DNA from: Acidithrix ferrooxidans
Lineage (GTDB): Bacteria > Actinomycetota > Acidimicrobiia > Acidimicrobiales > Acidimicrobiaceae
Direction of reading: 5' to 3'
Assembly (NCBI RefSeq): GCF_000949295.1
Contig: NZ_JXYS01000067.1
Coordinates: forward strand, 1-37,795
Length of the DNA: 37,795 nt
In this document: piece after piece, positions 26,016 to 35,545 of the stretch
Layout of the letters: each line of letters opens with the position of its first letter
How positions within the stretch are numbered: position 1 is the first letter of the stretch
Notes under the pieces: generated by a model
Databases searched by the model: none
The model's input: only the letters and a program-made list of their open reading frames with translations
What the model was told of the DNA's origin: nothing
Made by a program: the position numbers and the translations under genes

Positions 26016-27362
26016 TTAAGAGAGTAACCGAGGGAAGCGTCCTTTGGATCGATCTGGCAAAATCGCATCAACCAGATCATCCGCTAGGATTCGACCCAAA
26101 GTTTTCCCCTCCTCGACTACGACCACAGAGGAGCGCCTAGTCTCAATTAGTGCTTCAGCAATCGCATCAAGGTCGTCGTTAGGGTCGACAGTCACGCATT
26201 TTGATTCGCGAACTAGCGTAGCAATCTGGTCGTTTCTATTTGAGACCATAAGCAGCTCGAAGATCGATACGTCGGCGCAGAAGTTTCCATCTTCGTCAAA
26301 TACTACAACGCCATCTAGGTCGCCACCGTGGTCTGAAAGGTCGCGCAATTGGTCGATTACCTCGCTTATGGTGGCCGCTTCGTGGACCTCAAGAACCAGA
26401 CTGGTCATGATTCCGCCAGCGGTCTTTTCGTCGTAGGAAATAAGCTCTTTCAAATCCGCGGCTACGTCAGGTTCGAGGAGGTCGAGCAGTTCATCTCGTT
26501 CATCTTCGTCAAGATCTCGAAGAACATCAACCGCTTCGTCTGGCTCCATATTTGCCACGAGGTCGGCGGCTATATCTGGTTCGGTATTTCGAATGAAGGA
26601 TTCGATCTGTTCAGCATCCATCTCCTCAAGGGCATCTGCGATCGCTTCAACACCAAGTGCCTCGATTAACCCACTGCGCTCTCTTCGTCCTAAATCTTCT
26701 AGCAGGTCTGCTAGTTCGGCCGGGCGCAGCCGCTTTATTCCTCCGTTGGCTCGGGCTGCACGTAACTTCATCTCGCCACTAGTTTCATCGAAAGCTGCGA
26801 CATCGGACCAATCGATTACTCGTATTGGGTTGGCCCTTGCTCGAATTCTCTGAGGCGCCATACGTCGAAAGAGAGCATTCACTCCAACTTCGACACCAAC
26901 CAGCCTAAGTTTCCCCAGTGCGTTTGCTAGATAGAGTTCGCTTGCGCGAATAACTTGGATTCCTTCTACGTCGACCAGCTGGTGGTCTAGGATCTCCTCC
27001 ATCAGAAGTACTTCGTTGTTGCGCTTTGAAAAATCCCGCAGATCTACTTTAGAGCTTCGAAGCGCTATGGATTTGGTTTCAAAGATCTCCACTTTGTCAA
27101 TATCAACGAAGGTACGTTGACGTCCCACCCTAACGATTAGACCCGTAATTGGTGGATAGTCAATTTCTGGAGACCATCGAGCGACGATGTCGACCAAAAC
27201 GCCAATATCACCACCACTTTGATTGCGAACGGTAATTCCAAGCAACCCAGATAGCGGCATTATTGCTGCGCGTATTTCCGAAATGGCAAGGATTCTTCGA
27301 GCTCTTGAAACTCTGATTCTTGAAATCCGAACCGGCGAAGGAATCTGTACCTTGTAGGCCAT
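26016..27362 (-). CDS. Soluble MgtE N-domain plus CBS-pair protein without membrane domain
   Basis: 448 residues with no transmembrane helices. An N-terminal region with PRC-barrel-like strands (about 35-95, repeated less clearly 118-185) is followed by a highly acidic MgtE_N superhelix (213-310, LLEDLGRRERSGLIEALG and repeats DIAADLVANMEPDEAVDVL), then a CBS pair starting at EKTAGGIMT (312-320). In true MgtE these two domains sense Mg and gate the C-terminal pore. Here the pore is absent, so this looks like a stand-alone Mg sensor, probably regulating the NRAMP-like carrier downstream. ATG at 27362 has AAGGGG seven bases upstream. A 22-codon leader ORF precedes it. In actinobacteria this gene next to an NRAMP homologue is, as I recall, a recurring pair. 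Confidence 0.88.
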   Translation of the reverse strand: MAYKVQIPSPVRISRIRVSRARRILAISEIRAAIMPLSGLLGITVRNQSGGDIGVLVDIVARWSPEIDYPPITGLIVRVGRQRTFVDIDKVEIFETKSIALRSSKVDLRDFSKRNNEVLLMEEILDHQLVDVEGIQVIRASELYLANALGKLRLVGVEVGVNALFRRMAPQRIRARANPIRVIDWSDVAAFDETSGEMKLRAARANGGIKRLRPAELADLLEDLGRRERSGLIEALGVEAIADALEEMDAEQIESFIRNTEPDIAADLVANMEPDEAVDVLRDLDEDERDELLDLLEPDVAADLKELISYDEKTAGGIMTSLVLEVHEAATISEVIDQLRDLSDHGGDLDGVVVFDEDGNFCADVSIFELLMVSNRNDQIATLVRESKCVTVDPNDDLDAIAEALIETRRSSVVVVEEGKTLGRILADDLVDAILPDRSKGRFPRLLS

Positions 27363-27453
27363 GATTTAACCCCTTATACTAGAAATATCTAATAGATAGG
27401 GACGTCATCACCGCTCCGATGTGGCTCGTAACCTTAGTGGGTTGTAACTAGCG

Positions 27454-27522
27454 CTACCAGACCGACAGTGACGTCATAAAGACGAATTTTTCTCCGGTAC
27501 TCGGGGGTTCACTAGAATTCAT
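27454..27522 (-). CDS. Putative 22-residue leader peptide upstream of the Mg-sensor gene
   Basis: A short frame, MNSSEPPSTGEKFVFMTSL followed by SVW and TAG, starts with ATG at 27522 behind a near-perfect ribosome site (GGAGG, seven bases spacing), one of the strongest in the window. The stop is 91 bp before the start of the MgtE-N/CBS gene. Its early acidic and proline residues (SSEPPST) recall MgtL of enterobacteria, whose acidic/proline N-terminus makes ribosomes fall apart when Mg is low and so signals to the Mg transporter mRNA. That this peptide does the same is an inference from position, ribosome site and composition. Confidence 0.55.
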   Translation of the reverse strand: MNSSEPPSTGEKFVFMTSLSVW

Positions 27523-27760
27523 GACATCACCTCCATATTTCAAACAGATCAACTACGCAGAGTCAGACCTCGGTGGAGGCCCGTGCTTACCCACCGTTAA
27601 CTTCTATGCCAAAGAAAACCTTGTGGCGTTATGCCAAACTAAACGATAGGGCGTAAATTACTACTCCTTAAAGCGTAGCTGTATAATCGCAGCTCTTGGT
27701 GTTGAAAAAGCGAATTGTCTCAACAATTTACTCTTAATTTACGCAATATTATCTTTACCA
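27523..27760 (-). promoter_or_regulatory. 5' leader and promoter region of the cation-transport operon
   Basis: The leader can form alternative stems. CGGTGG (27571-27576) can pair with CCACCG (27591-27596), while CCTC (27568-27571) can pair with GAGG (27576-27579), and these share bases. Downstream, inside and after the leader ORF, GACGTCAC can pair with a later GTGATGACGTC through a small bulge. I looked for the M-box (ykoK) Mg riboswitch and do not recognise its conserved core. An inverted repeat, TGTTGA (27700-27705) and TCAACA (27720-27725), lies further upstream. The exact promoter is not resolved. Confidence 0.35.
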
Positions 27761-28468
27761 CTATGGTTTTTTAGCGCGAATTATTCCAGCTTCGGAAACA
27801 ATCCTGATCGCCTCGATCTCAACGAATCCAGCGTTTGAAAGGAGGGTTACCCAAGAAGCTTGGCTTATAGGTTTTTCTTGAAAACGAAAGAGGTACCTGA
27901 ATCCGTTCTTTGCAATTCTCCAGTATCCGCCGGGGCCTTTGGACATCATTGTTTTGACTTTGTCCATTATTACCGCGCGGTCTTCTGCGGTAGCACCACG
28001 TCCGAACATCATGTCGCCGAAGATAAGCTCTCCGCCAGAGTGGAGCCATCGGAATGCATCGTGGACAAAACTCTGTTTCTCTTTGTCACTTAAGTGGTGC
28101 AGCACGTAATTTGAACAGACTAGACCAACGGTACCGTTAGTAACTCCATATTGCTGAACAGAGCCAACCACTGCTTGTACGTTTTTGATCTTTTGACTTT
28201 CGAGTTTTTCATTCAAGAGGTCGATCATCTTCGGTGCGATATCGAGTGCAAGAACTGATTTTGTCTTTGTTGCTAGGGGTATGGAAAGCTGACCCGAACC
28301 GCATCCAAGATCGATCGCAAACTCTAAAGGTCGATCTCCAATGAGTTCAATCATCTCGTCAACTACCCGTTGTAGTCCAGGATTTTGCATTTCGTCCCAG
28401 CTGGTGGCGCGTCGTGACCAGACGACCCGCTGAAGATAAAGACCTGCCTTTTGCATAATTGAAGACAA
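27761..28468 (-). CDS. Class I SAM-dependent methyltransferase
   Basis: 235 residues with FAIDLGCGSGQLSIPLA as the SAM-binding motif (about 50-66), LALDIAP at the end of strand 2, and VGLVCSNYVLHHLSDKEK as the strand-4 motif; this is the Methyltransf_11/25 type. No catalytic feature identifies the substrate (small molecule, lipid or quinone are all possible). Start is TTG 28468 or, four codons later, ATG 28456; AAGAG before the TTG fits it slightly better. It lies upstream of the cation-transport operon on the same strand but separated by about 400 bp with its own leader, so it is probably a separate unit. Confidence 0.85.
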   Translation of the reverse strand: MSSIMQKAGLYLQRVVWSRRATSWDEMQNPGLQRVVDEMIELIGDRPLEFAIDLGCGSGQLSIPLATKTKSVLALDIAPKMIDLLNEKLESQKIKNVQAVVGSVQQYGVTNGTVGLVCSNYVLHHLSDKEKQSFVHDAFRWLHSGGELIFGDMMFGRGATAEDRAVIMDKVKTMMSKGPGGYWRIAKNGFRYLFRFQEKPISQASWVTLLSNAGFVEIEAIRIVSEAGIIRAKKP

Positions 28469-29312
28469 TTTTTACTCTTTCAAACTTGGCACGAACATAA
28501 GACAATCGCCGTAAAACGTATCTTTGTTGGGCTCAAGTGGAAGTCTCTTTAGCGCCAACAGCATTAACGGCTTATGACATATTAGTTGGAGGGAGTGAAA
28601 ACGAAGTGAGAAATAGATTCTAGTCAAACCCTAAGGTCAAATTATTACAGTTTTGCCCCATCGAGGTGGAGGTTTATCGTCCTGGCTTATTTTGATTACG
28701 AAGTAGGTGGGACAGTTTGAAGTCGAATATCGATTATCGGTAGCGACAATGAGATATTGTATGAAAATTTCGGAAATAAAATTTCAGAAAGGATGAATTT
28801 GGTTATAGTTTTACGGTAGTGGCGACTTTTGAACGATAATTCATGACCTATTTACGCCAATTTATGGTTGGCGTAGCACGTAGAAAGTTTTTATATAGAT
28901 ATTATTTAGTGCTATATTCATATATTTGATCCGGTAATTGATGAGAATAATATTCGATATATTGCCTTAATTTTTTATTTGGACCGCTGATTGTTCCTGA
29001 CGAATTTTTATGGTTACTTTTTGCTTTCACCTTCTGATCTAGGTAAGCAACTCGCCTTGGCGGTGCTGGTTACGAATATAGATGGTATTTTGGCCACAAA
29101 TAACCTGGTGTAGCGAGTAGTTTAGAGCGCTAAAGAGCGGGGCATGTACCTTATAATTTTGCTCGTGGCTACTTGTCGAAGGATGATTTTATAGTTGGGC
29201 TTTATTATCTAATTATCTGCGGATGGGCTATAATATTTTGCTAAATAAAAATTAGCTTGCTCATATAAATTTTTAAAAATGTAATACCCGCCATTTATTA
29301 GTGAACTCGCTT
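28469..29312. other. 844-bp AT-rich gap without a gene
   Basis: The longest clearly AT-rich stretch in the window, with runs such as TTTTTATATAGATATTATTTAG. It has no frame with a ribosome site longer than about ten codons. It contains one perfect 8-bp hairpin, TACGCCAA (28853-28860) and TTGGCGTA (28868-28875), with a 7-base loop, followed within 20 bases by GTTTTTATAT. It must include the promoter of the methyltransferase on one side and the 3' end of the MFS operon on the other. It could hide a small RNA or be foreign DNA. Confidence 0.4.
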
Positions 29313-30698
29313 TTAGATGCGGGTGGCGTTTGCTTTGTGGCGATGATATATAACAGCCAAGAGTCCCGCCGTTAGGGTTGCTACCCCTCCAACTAAGATC
29401 CCCGAGCGCCCTCCAAAATGACCAGAGATATAGCCGATCAATGGAGCTCCGATTGGTGTTGATCCAAGGAATGCGACGCCATAAAGTGACATGACCCTAC
29501 CTCTCATCTCAGGAAGTGATGTCATCTGCAAGAGCGAATTTGCGGTTGAGAGAAAGACGATCGACGCGGCACCAGTAAGAGCTGTTGCAATCAGTGCCAA
29601 TGGGAATGATGGCATTTCGGACATCAATATCATTAGCAACCCGAAAGCCAACGTTGCAGCCACTAGGAGCTTTTGTGAGACCTTGGCATAAGTTGCCGCT
29701 CCTAATCCTCCTACCACTGCGCCTAGACCAAGACTCGCCGTTATAAGTGCATATGAGCCTGCTCCGAGGTGAAAGGTATCCGTGGTGAAAAGCGGCAGGG
29801 ACACTTGAAATTCATACGCGAGAGTTCCGACGATCACCATCATCAAAAGGGGGATCGCAAGTGAGGGTGTTTTGGCGACGTAGGAAAATCCTTCTCGCAG
29901 CTGGCCGGATTTTGAGGTGGCTCGTGTGGCTGGCATAAGTTCTGATGTGCGCAACATGATCAACATTGCAATTACCGCGAGAAAGCTAATGGCGTTTAGG
30001 ATGAAGTTTGGTCCGACTCCTAAGCTGTAGATGACAGCCCCAGCAATCGATGGTCCGATTACGCGGGCGGAGTTCATGACCACTGAGTTGAGGCTTACCG
30101 CATTTGGAAGATCTTTGGGTCCTACCATTTCGATGACGAAAGTCTGTCGAGCGGGCATATCGAGTGTATTTACCAGTCCAACAAGGGCTGCTGCTACAAA
30201 GATCATCCAGAGTTGCACCAGGCGAAACTCTACCAATAGGCCAAGAGCAAGCGCGAGGAGCGCAAAAGCGCTCTGGGTTCCAATTAGGAGTTTGCGCTTG
30301 TTGGCACGGTCAACGTATACTCCAGCAAGGGGACCTAGCAGTAGCGTTGGAAGGAAGTTGGCCGCTGAAACTAGGCCAAGAACCACCCCTGACTTTGACA
30401 GTTGAAGAACCAACCACGATTGCGCGATCATCTGCATCCACGTGCCGGAGTTTGAGACTACTTGACCTATGAAATAGAGGCGATAGTTGCGGTTTGAGAG
30501 TGCAGAGAAAGTAGCGAGTTTGGCTCGAGGAGGTTTTTGTTTTATAGCATCGTCTTCTGTATGGGTTTTATGGTCTTCTGGGTCAGAGTTATCTGACGCC
30601 TTGGAATATTTTTTAGATATCTGGCTCATTATAAAATCTTTTCGTAATATTAATTTATCTCTTAGGGGCGGGGTGGATGATTCTTTGGTGAAACTCAT
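29313..30698 (-). CDS. MFS transporter, 12-helix drug/siderophore-exporter type (MFS_3)
   Basis: 461 residues. After a hydrophilic N-terminal extension of about 60 residues come the helices, starting FSALSNRNYRLYFIGQVVSNSG, with the loop 2-3 motif GVYVDRANKRKLL. This segment pattern is that of the DHA3/enterobactin-exporter-like group (MFS_3), proton-driven exporters. The start is unclear: ATG 30698 with GGA just before it, or ATG 30629 (MSQISKKYSK), which gives a more normal length. Neither has a strong ribosome site. It follows the second MFS gene by about 100 bp on the same strand, so the two are probably co-transcribed. Substrate unknown. Confidence 0.88.
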   Translation of the reverse strand: MSFTKESSTPPLRDKLILRKDFIMSQISKKYSKASDNSDPEDHKTHTEDDAIKQKPPRAKLATFSALSNRNYRLYFIGQVVSNSGTWMQMIAQSWLVLQLSKSGVVLGLVSAANFLPTLLLGPLAGVYVDRANKRKLLIGTQSAFALLALALGLLVEFRLVQLWMIFVAAALVGLVNTLDMPARQTFVIEMVGPKDLPNAVSLNSVVMNSARVIGPSIAGAVIYSLGVGPNFILNAISFLAVIAMLIMLRTSELMPATRATSKSGQLREGFSYVAKTPSLAIPLLMMVIVGTLAYEFQVSLPLFTTDTFHLGAGSYALITASLGLGAVVGGLGAATYAKVSQKLLVAATLAFGLLMILMSEMPSFPLALIATALTGAASIVFLSTANSLLQMTSLPEMRGRVMSLYGVAFLGSTPIGAPLIGYISGHFGGRSGILVGGVATLTAGLLAVIYHRHKANATRI

Positions 30699-30796
30699 TC
30701 CAAGATTGAGAGTCCCTAGTGTCTCTTTCTCCTACGTGAGTTCCGACCACGATATCTTGTTGGTGACTAGTCGATTTGAACTTTTGTTTGATATCA

Positions 30797-32434
<1,638 letters not shown>

Positions 32435-32452
32435 TCAACTTCTCTGCAGAAC

Positions 32453-32483
32453 TTGATAGTTGCATGCAACACACAACTATCAA
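32453..32483 (-). promoter_or_regulatory. Operator-like inverted repeat upstream of the DHA2 exporter
   Basis: TTGATAGTTG (32453-32462) and CAACTATCAA (32474-32483) are perfect 10-bp arms with an 11-base spacer. A second, overlapping 12-bp palindrome, GTTGCATGCAAC, covers 32459-32470, so the site holds three or more copies of the half-site AGTTG/CAACT. Overlapping palindromes of this type before a drug exporter are usual for MarR- or TetR-family repressors. No regulator gene adjoins it. Confidence 0.6.
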
Positions 32484-32984
32484 CTCTACTTCGGGCATTA
32501 GCTATTCCGGGTTTAGTATCGCCTCATCAAAAACTTCGATTTCGATGAATGCCCATAGCTTTGCTAGGATTCTTTGTCCATAAGATTGCATGGACGTCGA
32601 CGCTTTACTATTAGCAGCGTCTGGTTTTGCGTCAACTCTATTTGGGTTGAGGTTCGCTGGAGCTGTGCAATAAATTTTCAAAGATGCCAGGCAAAGATTT
32701 AGGTGAATATAGATGCGAGAACCTCTAGAGCGGGCAGGTGCCGAAAGTTCAAAGAAGTTGCTGCTTTATGTTCAGCGATTCATGGCTGTATTCTCAGGGT
32801 TTGGTAGCAAATCTCTCCCAATCTAGGGCTTTTAGGTCGCTCCCTTCCCCTTCCACCTTTGGTGTCTTTCGCTCTTTGTTTAGAAATCGTCTCTAAAACC
32901 TTGTATCTATTGACTGGTGTATAGAGTCGTTCCGAAGGCATCTGGTAGGTTTTTCGTATTTCTACTAGACTATTTTATTTAATA
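32484..32984. promoter_or_regulatory. 500-bp divergent region between DHA2 exporter and prenyltransferase-fold gene
   Basis: I looked here for a MarR/TetR regulator and found none on either strand; short frames lack ribosome sites and motifs. The plus-strand gene start at 32985 is preceded by a very AT-rich run (ACTATTTTATTTAATA) with no Shine-Dalgarno sequence, consistent with a leaderless mRNA or a -10 region close to the start. Confidence 0.35.
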
Positions 32985-34004
32985 ATGCTTACAGATCTAG
33001 AAATCAAAACTACTGCGAAATGGATAAGTGAAGTTCAACTTCGTAACGGTTTAATCCCTTGGTATTCCGGGGGTCATATCGATCCGTGGAATCATATTGA
33101 AGCTGTGATCGCCCTAGGCATGGCGGGTTTTGATGAAAGTGCAATAAAGGGTGTTGACTCACTTTTTTCACTCCAAAATCGTGATGGCTCCTTTTGTCAC
33201 TATTACCTAACCAATGGCGTAAAGGAGCCAAATCGCGATCCAAATGTGATCAGCTACTGTGCCCTGGGGTTACTTGCGCTACATTCGTGCATTGAAAACC
33301 TCGATGTAGAGCGGTACTTTCCATTCGTTGAGCGTGCACTTGACTATGTCGTCATGTACCAACGTGATGATGGAAGTTTCCCGATGATGATTACTCCTGA
33401 GGGGCTATGTCATCCCAAGTCGCTTTTGGCTGGCAGTTGTTCGATTCTCAACTCTCTCGAGGCAGGAAGTTTTTTGGCAGGAATAGTCGATATCGAAAAG
33501 CCTGAGTGGAAACGTGCTCACGAGAGTCTTGGTGATTTTATATATTCGAGCGACTCACGTGTCGTGGCAGACAAATCATCCTGGGCGATGGATTGGTACT
33601 ATCCCTACTTGGCAAATATTCCGCGATTTGGAGGCCAAGGCTTAGGGCTCGGCCCTCATCGTGAAATCGGTCGATTTTTCGTGTCTGGCTCAGGAGTTAG
33701 ATGCATCTCTGGGCGAGATTGGTTTACGGCTGCCGAGACCGCCGAGGCCTCGATCGCATTTTCACTCAGCGGAATGAATGAGGCGGCAACGGAGATTTTC
33801 TGGACAACAAATCGTTTCAGAGGCGAGGATGGCTCCTACTTAACCGGACTGGTGTATCCTAGTCAAGCTAGTTATCCTCATGAAGAGAGGTCCACATATA
33901 CCGCGGCAGCGGTGATAATCGCAAACGATGTCATATCTAGCGGTATCTTTGGAAGCCTAGGAGAATTCTTTATAGAGCGTTGGCTCAAGCGCCATCATCG
34001 ATGA
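32985..34004 (+). CDS. Prenyltransferase / terpene-cyclase-like alpha-toroid protein
   Basis: 339 residues with the repeats of the squalene-cyclase/prenyltransferase (alpha/alpha)6 barrel: SLQNRDGSFCHYY at about 63-75 and MYQRDDGSFPMMI at about 125, both of QW-like type (Q-x-x-DGS). The conserved opening is IPWYSGGHIDPWNHIEAVIAL. No DxDD cyclase motif is visible, so catalysis as a terpene cyclase is doubtful. Genes annotated simply as prenyltransferase with this GGHxDPWNHxEA opening recur in actinobacteria beside the GT4 and methyltransferases seen elsewhere in this window (from memory). ATG at 32985 lacks a ribosome site. Its 3' end overlaps the convergent methyltransferase by 20 bp. Confidence 0.8.
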   Translation: MLTDLEIKTTAKWISEVQLRNGLIPWYSGGHIDPWNHIEAVIALGMAGFDESAIKGVDSLFSLQNRDGSFCHYYLTNGVKEPNRDPNVISYCALGLLALHSCIENLDVERYFPFVERALDYVVMYQRDDGSFPMMITPEGLCHPKSLLAGSCSILNSLEAGSFLAGIVDIEKPEWKRAHESLGDFIYSSDSRVVADKSSWAMDWYYPYLANIPRFGGQGLGLGPHREIGRFFVSGSGVRCISGRDWFTAAETAEASIAFSLSGMNEAATEIFWTTNRFRGEDGSYLTGLVYPSQASYPHEERSTYTAAAVIIANDVISSGIFGSLGEFFIERWLKRHHR

Positions 34005-34641
34005 TCTTTTTCAGGATTCTAAGCGATCCCTCGGACGAGATCTCTTGGTAGGTAGCGCTCTCTAAGGCATGTTGAAAGATCTCAAATGGTGGTCTTCCCC
34101 CATCCTTTGGGTCAGGGAATACATCATGGATTGCCAACGTGCCACCTAGTCCCAACAGAGGTGAATAACTTTGAAAGTCACTCCATTGGGTTTTTTCGTC
34201 GTGCCCTCCGTCTAGAAAGATAAAGTCCACAGGGTGCTTTATAAATTTGGCGGCGTTGCGCGAATCCCCCAAAACTGCCATTACATATTTATTTAGGTTA
34301 GTTACTCGCATCGCGGCCCGAAATCTTCCAAGGGTGTCTAGATCGTTCGAGACTGGATCCACTAAAGTCCAGTCGTGGCTCTCCCAATCCGGGCCATTTT
34401 CAATGGACCCTTTATGGTGATCGATTGTAACCACTAAGGACTTAGATAGTGAAGCCGCGTACCCAAGATAGATGGTCGATAGGCCACAATAGGTCCCAAT
34501 CTCGATTCCTAGGCTGTTTGGCGATGCTAACGCCTTGCTAGCCCAGTAGCACAGTGCCTCACCCTCTGAAGTTGGCATAAAGCCTTTTACCCATAGAGCA
34601 AGATCTAAAAGTTCGGCGGGAAGGCTCAATCGATACTTCAT
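33985..34641 (-). CDS. Class I SAM-dependent methyltransferase (Methyltransf_24/CmcI-like)
   Basis: 218 residues. The SAM site reads GIEIGTYCGLSTIYLG (about 45-60); then come VVTIDHHKGS and DFIFLDGGHDEKT, the conserved region after strand 4, and IHDVFPDPKDGGRPPFEIF near the end. This is the type found in CmcI and in O-methyltransferases acting on sugars or antibiotics. The ATG at 34641 follows AAAAGGAG with four bases spacing. It faces the prenyltransferase-fold gene and overlaps it by 20 bp at the 3' ends. A methyltransferase with the DHHxGS and FPDPxDGGRPP segments is, as I remember, part of the same actinobacterial gene set as that protein. Substrate unknown. Confidence 0.87.
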   Translation of the reverse strand: MKYRLSLPAELLDLALWVKGFMPTSEGEALCYWASKALASPNSLGIEIGTYCGLSTIYLGYAASLSKSLVVTIDHHKGSIENGPDWESHDWTLVDPVSNDLDTLGRFRAAMRVTNLNKYVMAVLGDSRNAAKFIKHPVDFIFLDGGHDEKTQWSDFQSYSPLLGLGGTLAIHDVFPDPKDGGRPPFEIFQHALESATYQEISSEGSLRILKKIIDDGA

Positions 34642-34867
34642 TTGGCTCCTTTTAGTGCGGAGTAAGTTTTTATGCTGTATGTAAATATATAAGGACCGCT
34701 GTGCTTCGGTGTTTTGAGAATGAATAATTGCCTTGTTCCTTATTCTTGGAATCGAAATTGGTTTGACCTTCTTGGCGTCTTTGGCCGCCAGTGCGACTCT
34801 AGGGATCCATGTCCATCAAATTGGAGTCATCACTGACTATCTGATGGTTCAAATTAGACAACCTGCT

Positions 34868-34881
34868 AGGGTTGCAACCCT
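34868..34881. repeat. 14-bp perfect palindrome at the SDR truncation point
   Basis: AGGGTTGCAACCCT reads the same on both strands. It ends exactly where recognisable SDR coding sequence begins (TTG at 34882), so it may mark the deletion or insertion joint that removed the 5' part of that gene. It could also be an operator. Confidence 0.55.
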
Positions 34882-35340
34882 TTGCATGAGGTCACTGATG
34901 AAGTGTGGGAGCGGGTGTTTGCTGTCAATGTTGATGGCATGTTCCGCCTGACCCGCGCCGTGATTGCGCTCATGCTCGGCGCCGGCGCCGGATCGATAGT
35001 TAATATCCCATCAGAGGCTGGTCTGCGAGGGTTTGCCGCTGGCCTTGCCTATACCGCCTCAAAACACGCTGTAGTTGGCCTGACCCGTAGTTGCGCTTTT
35101 ATGTATTGGCCATCGGGTCTTCGTTTCAACGCGGTCGCACCTGGGCCGGTTGCGACGAACATAGAGGCTTCGTTCGCATCTGAGCTTGGTCAATCCCGCA
35201 TCGCTAATGCAATGGCTGCGATGCCTCCGATTGCGCAAGCGACGCAGTTTGCTGCCTTGATTACCTTTTTGCTGAGCGATGATGCTACGAATGTAAATGG
35301 TGCAATTGTACCCTCAGATGGGGGATGGCCAAGCCTTTAA
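34882..35340 (+). pseudogene. 5'-truncated short-chain dehydrogenase/reductase (SDR)
   Basis: The C-terminal 152 residues of a classical SDR. Present are the structural Asn in AVNVDG (16), the catalytic Ser in NIPSE (44), Tyr57 and Lys61 in YTASK, and the NAVAPGPVATNI region that closes the active site. The NAD(P)-binding first third with its TGxxxGIG motif is missing: the frame upstream ends in TAG at 34867-34869 and the sequence there shows no SDR homology. Without that part the enzyme cannot bind cofactor. The stretch around CTCGGCGCCGGCGCCGG is more GC-rich than its neighbours, hinting at a foreign origin. No ribosome site precedes the TTG. Probably a dead remnant, though read into a proper terminator. 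Confidence 0.8.
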
Positions 35341-35426
35341 AGACCACCTCCTTCCGATCTTTTTTAGCGTCAAGTCGTGCGCGCGATTTTGGTTTTATGG
35401 GCTATTTGAACGGCAGATTCCTAAAT

Positions 35427-35469
35427 AGATTCCTAAAAGGGTCTCTCCGGTACATCCCTTTTAGGAATC
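35427..35469 (+). terminator. Strong intrinsic terminator, 15-bp stem and T-run
   Basis: AGATTCCTAAAAGGG (35427-35441) pairs perfectly with CCCTTTTAGGAATCT (35455-35469) or to within a base of these limits, with a loop of about 14 bases, followed by GTTTTTCGCTTTTG. The T-run is on the plus strand, so it ends transcription coming from the SDR remnant. An extra direct copy of GATTCCTAAA lies just before the stem. The sensor kinase gene converges from the other side; the reverse orientation lacks a T-run. Confidence 0.75.
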
Positions 35470-35545
35470 TGTTTTTCGCTTTTGTATGTCAAGTTTAGGG
35501 TCACCTTTGAGGTGACTCAATATGGGTTCGCAACTGGTCGAACGA

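Noticed and set aside
27363-27760. M-box (ykoK) magnesium riboswitch upstream of the MgtE-like gene
   Set aside because: Expected from the gene function, but I could not find the conserved M-box core on the minus strand. A covariance-model search would decide.
32484-32984. Possible MarR/TetR regulator divergent from the DHA2 exporter
   Set aside because: Looked for because of the operator; neither strand holds a frame with helix-turn-helix features.
34733-34951. 72-codon frame on + with a hydrophobic start upstream of the SDR remnant
   Set aside because: Looks membrane-like, but overlaps the SDR frame, has no ribosome site and no homology; probably chance.
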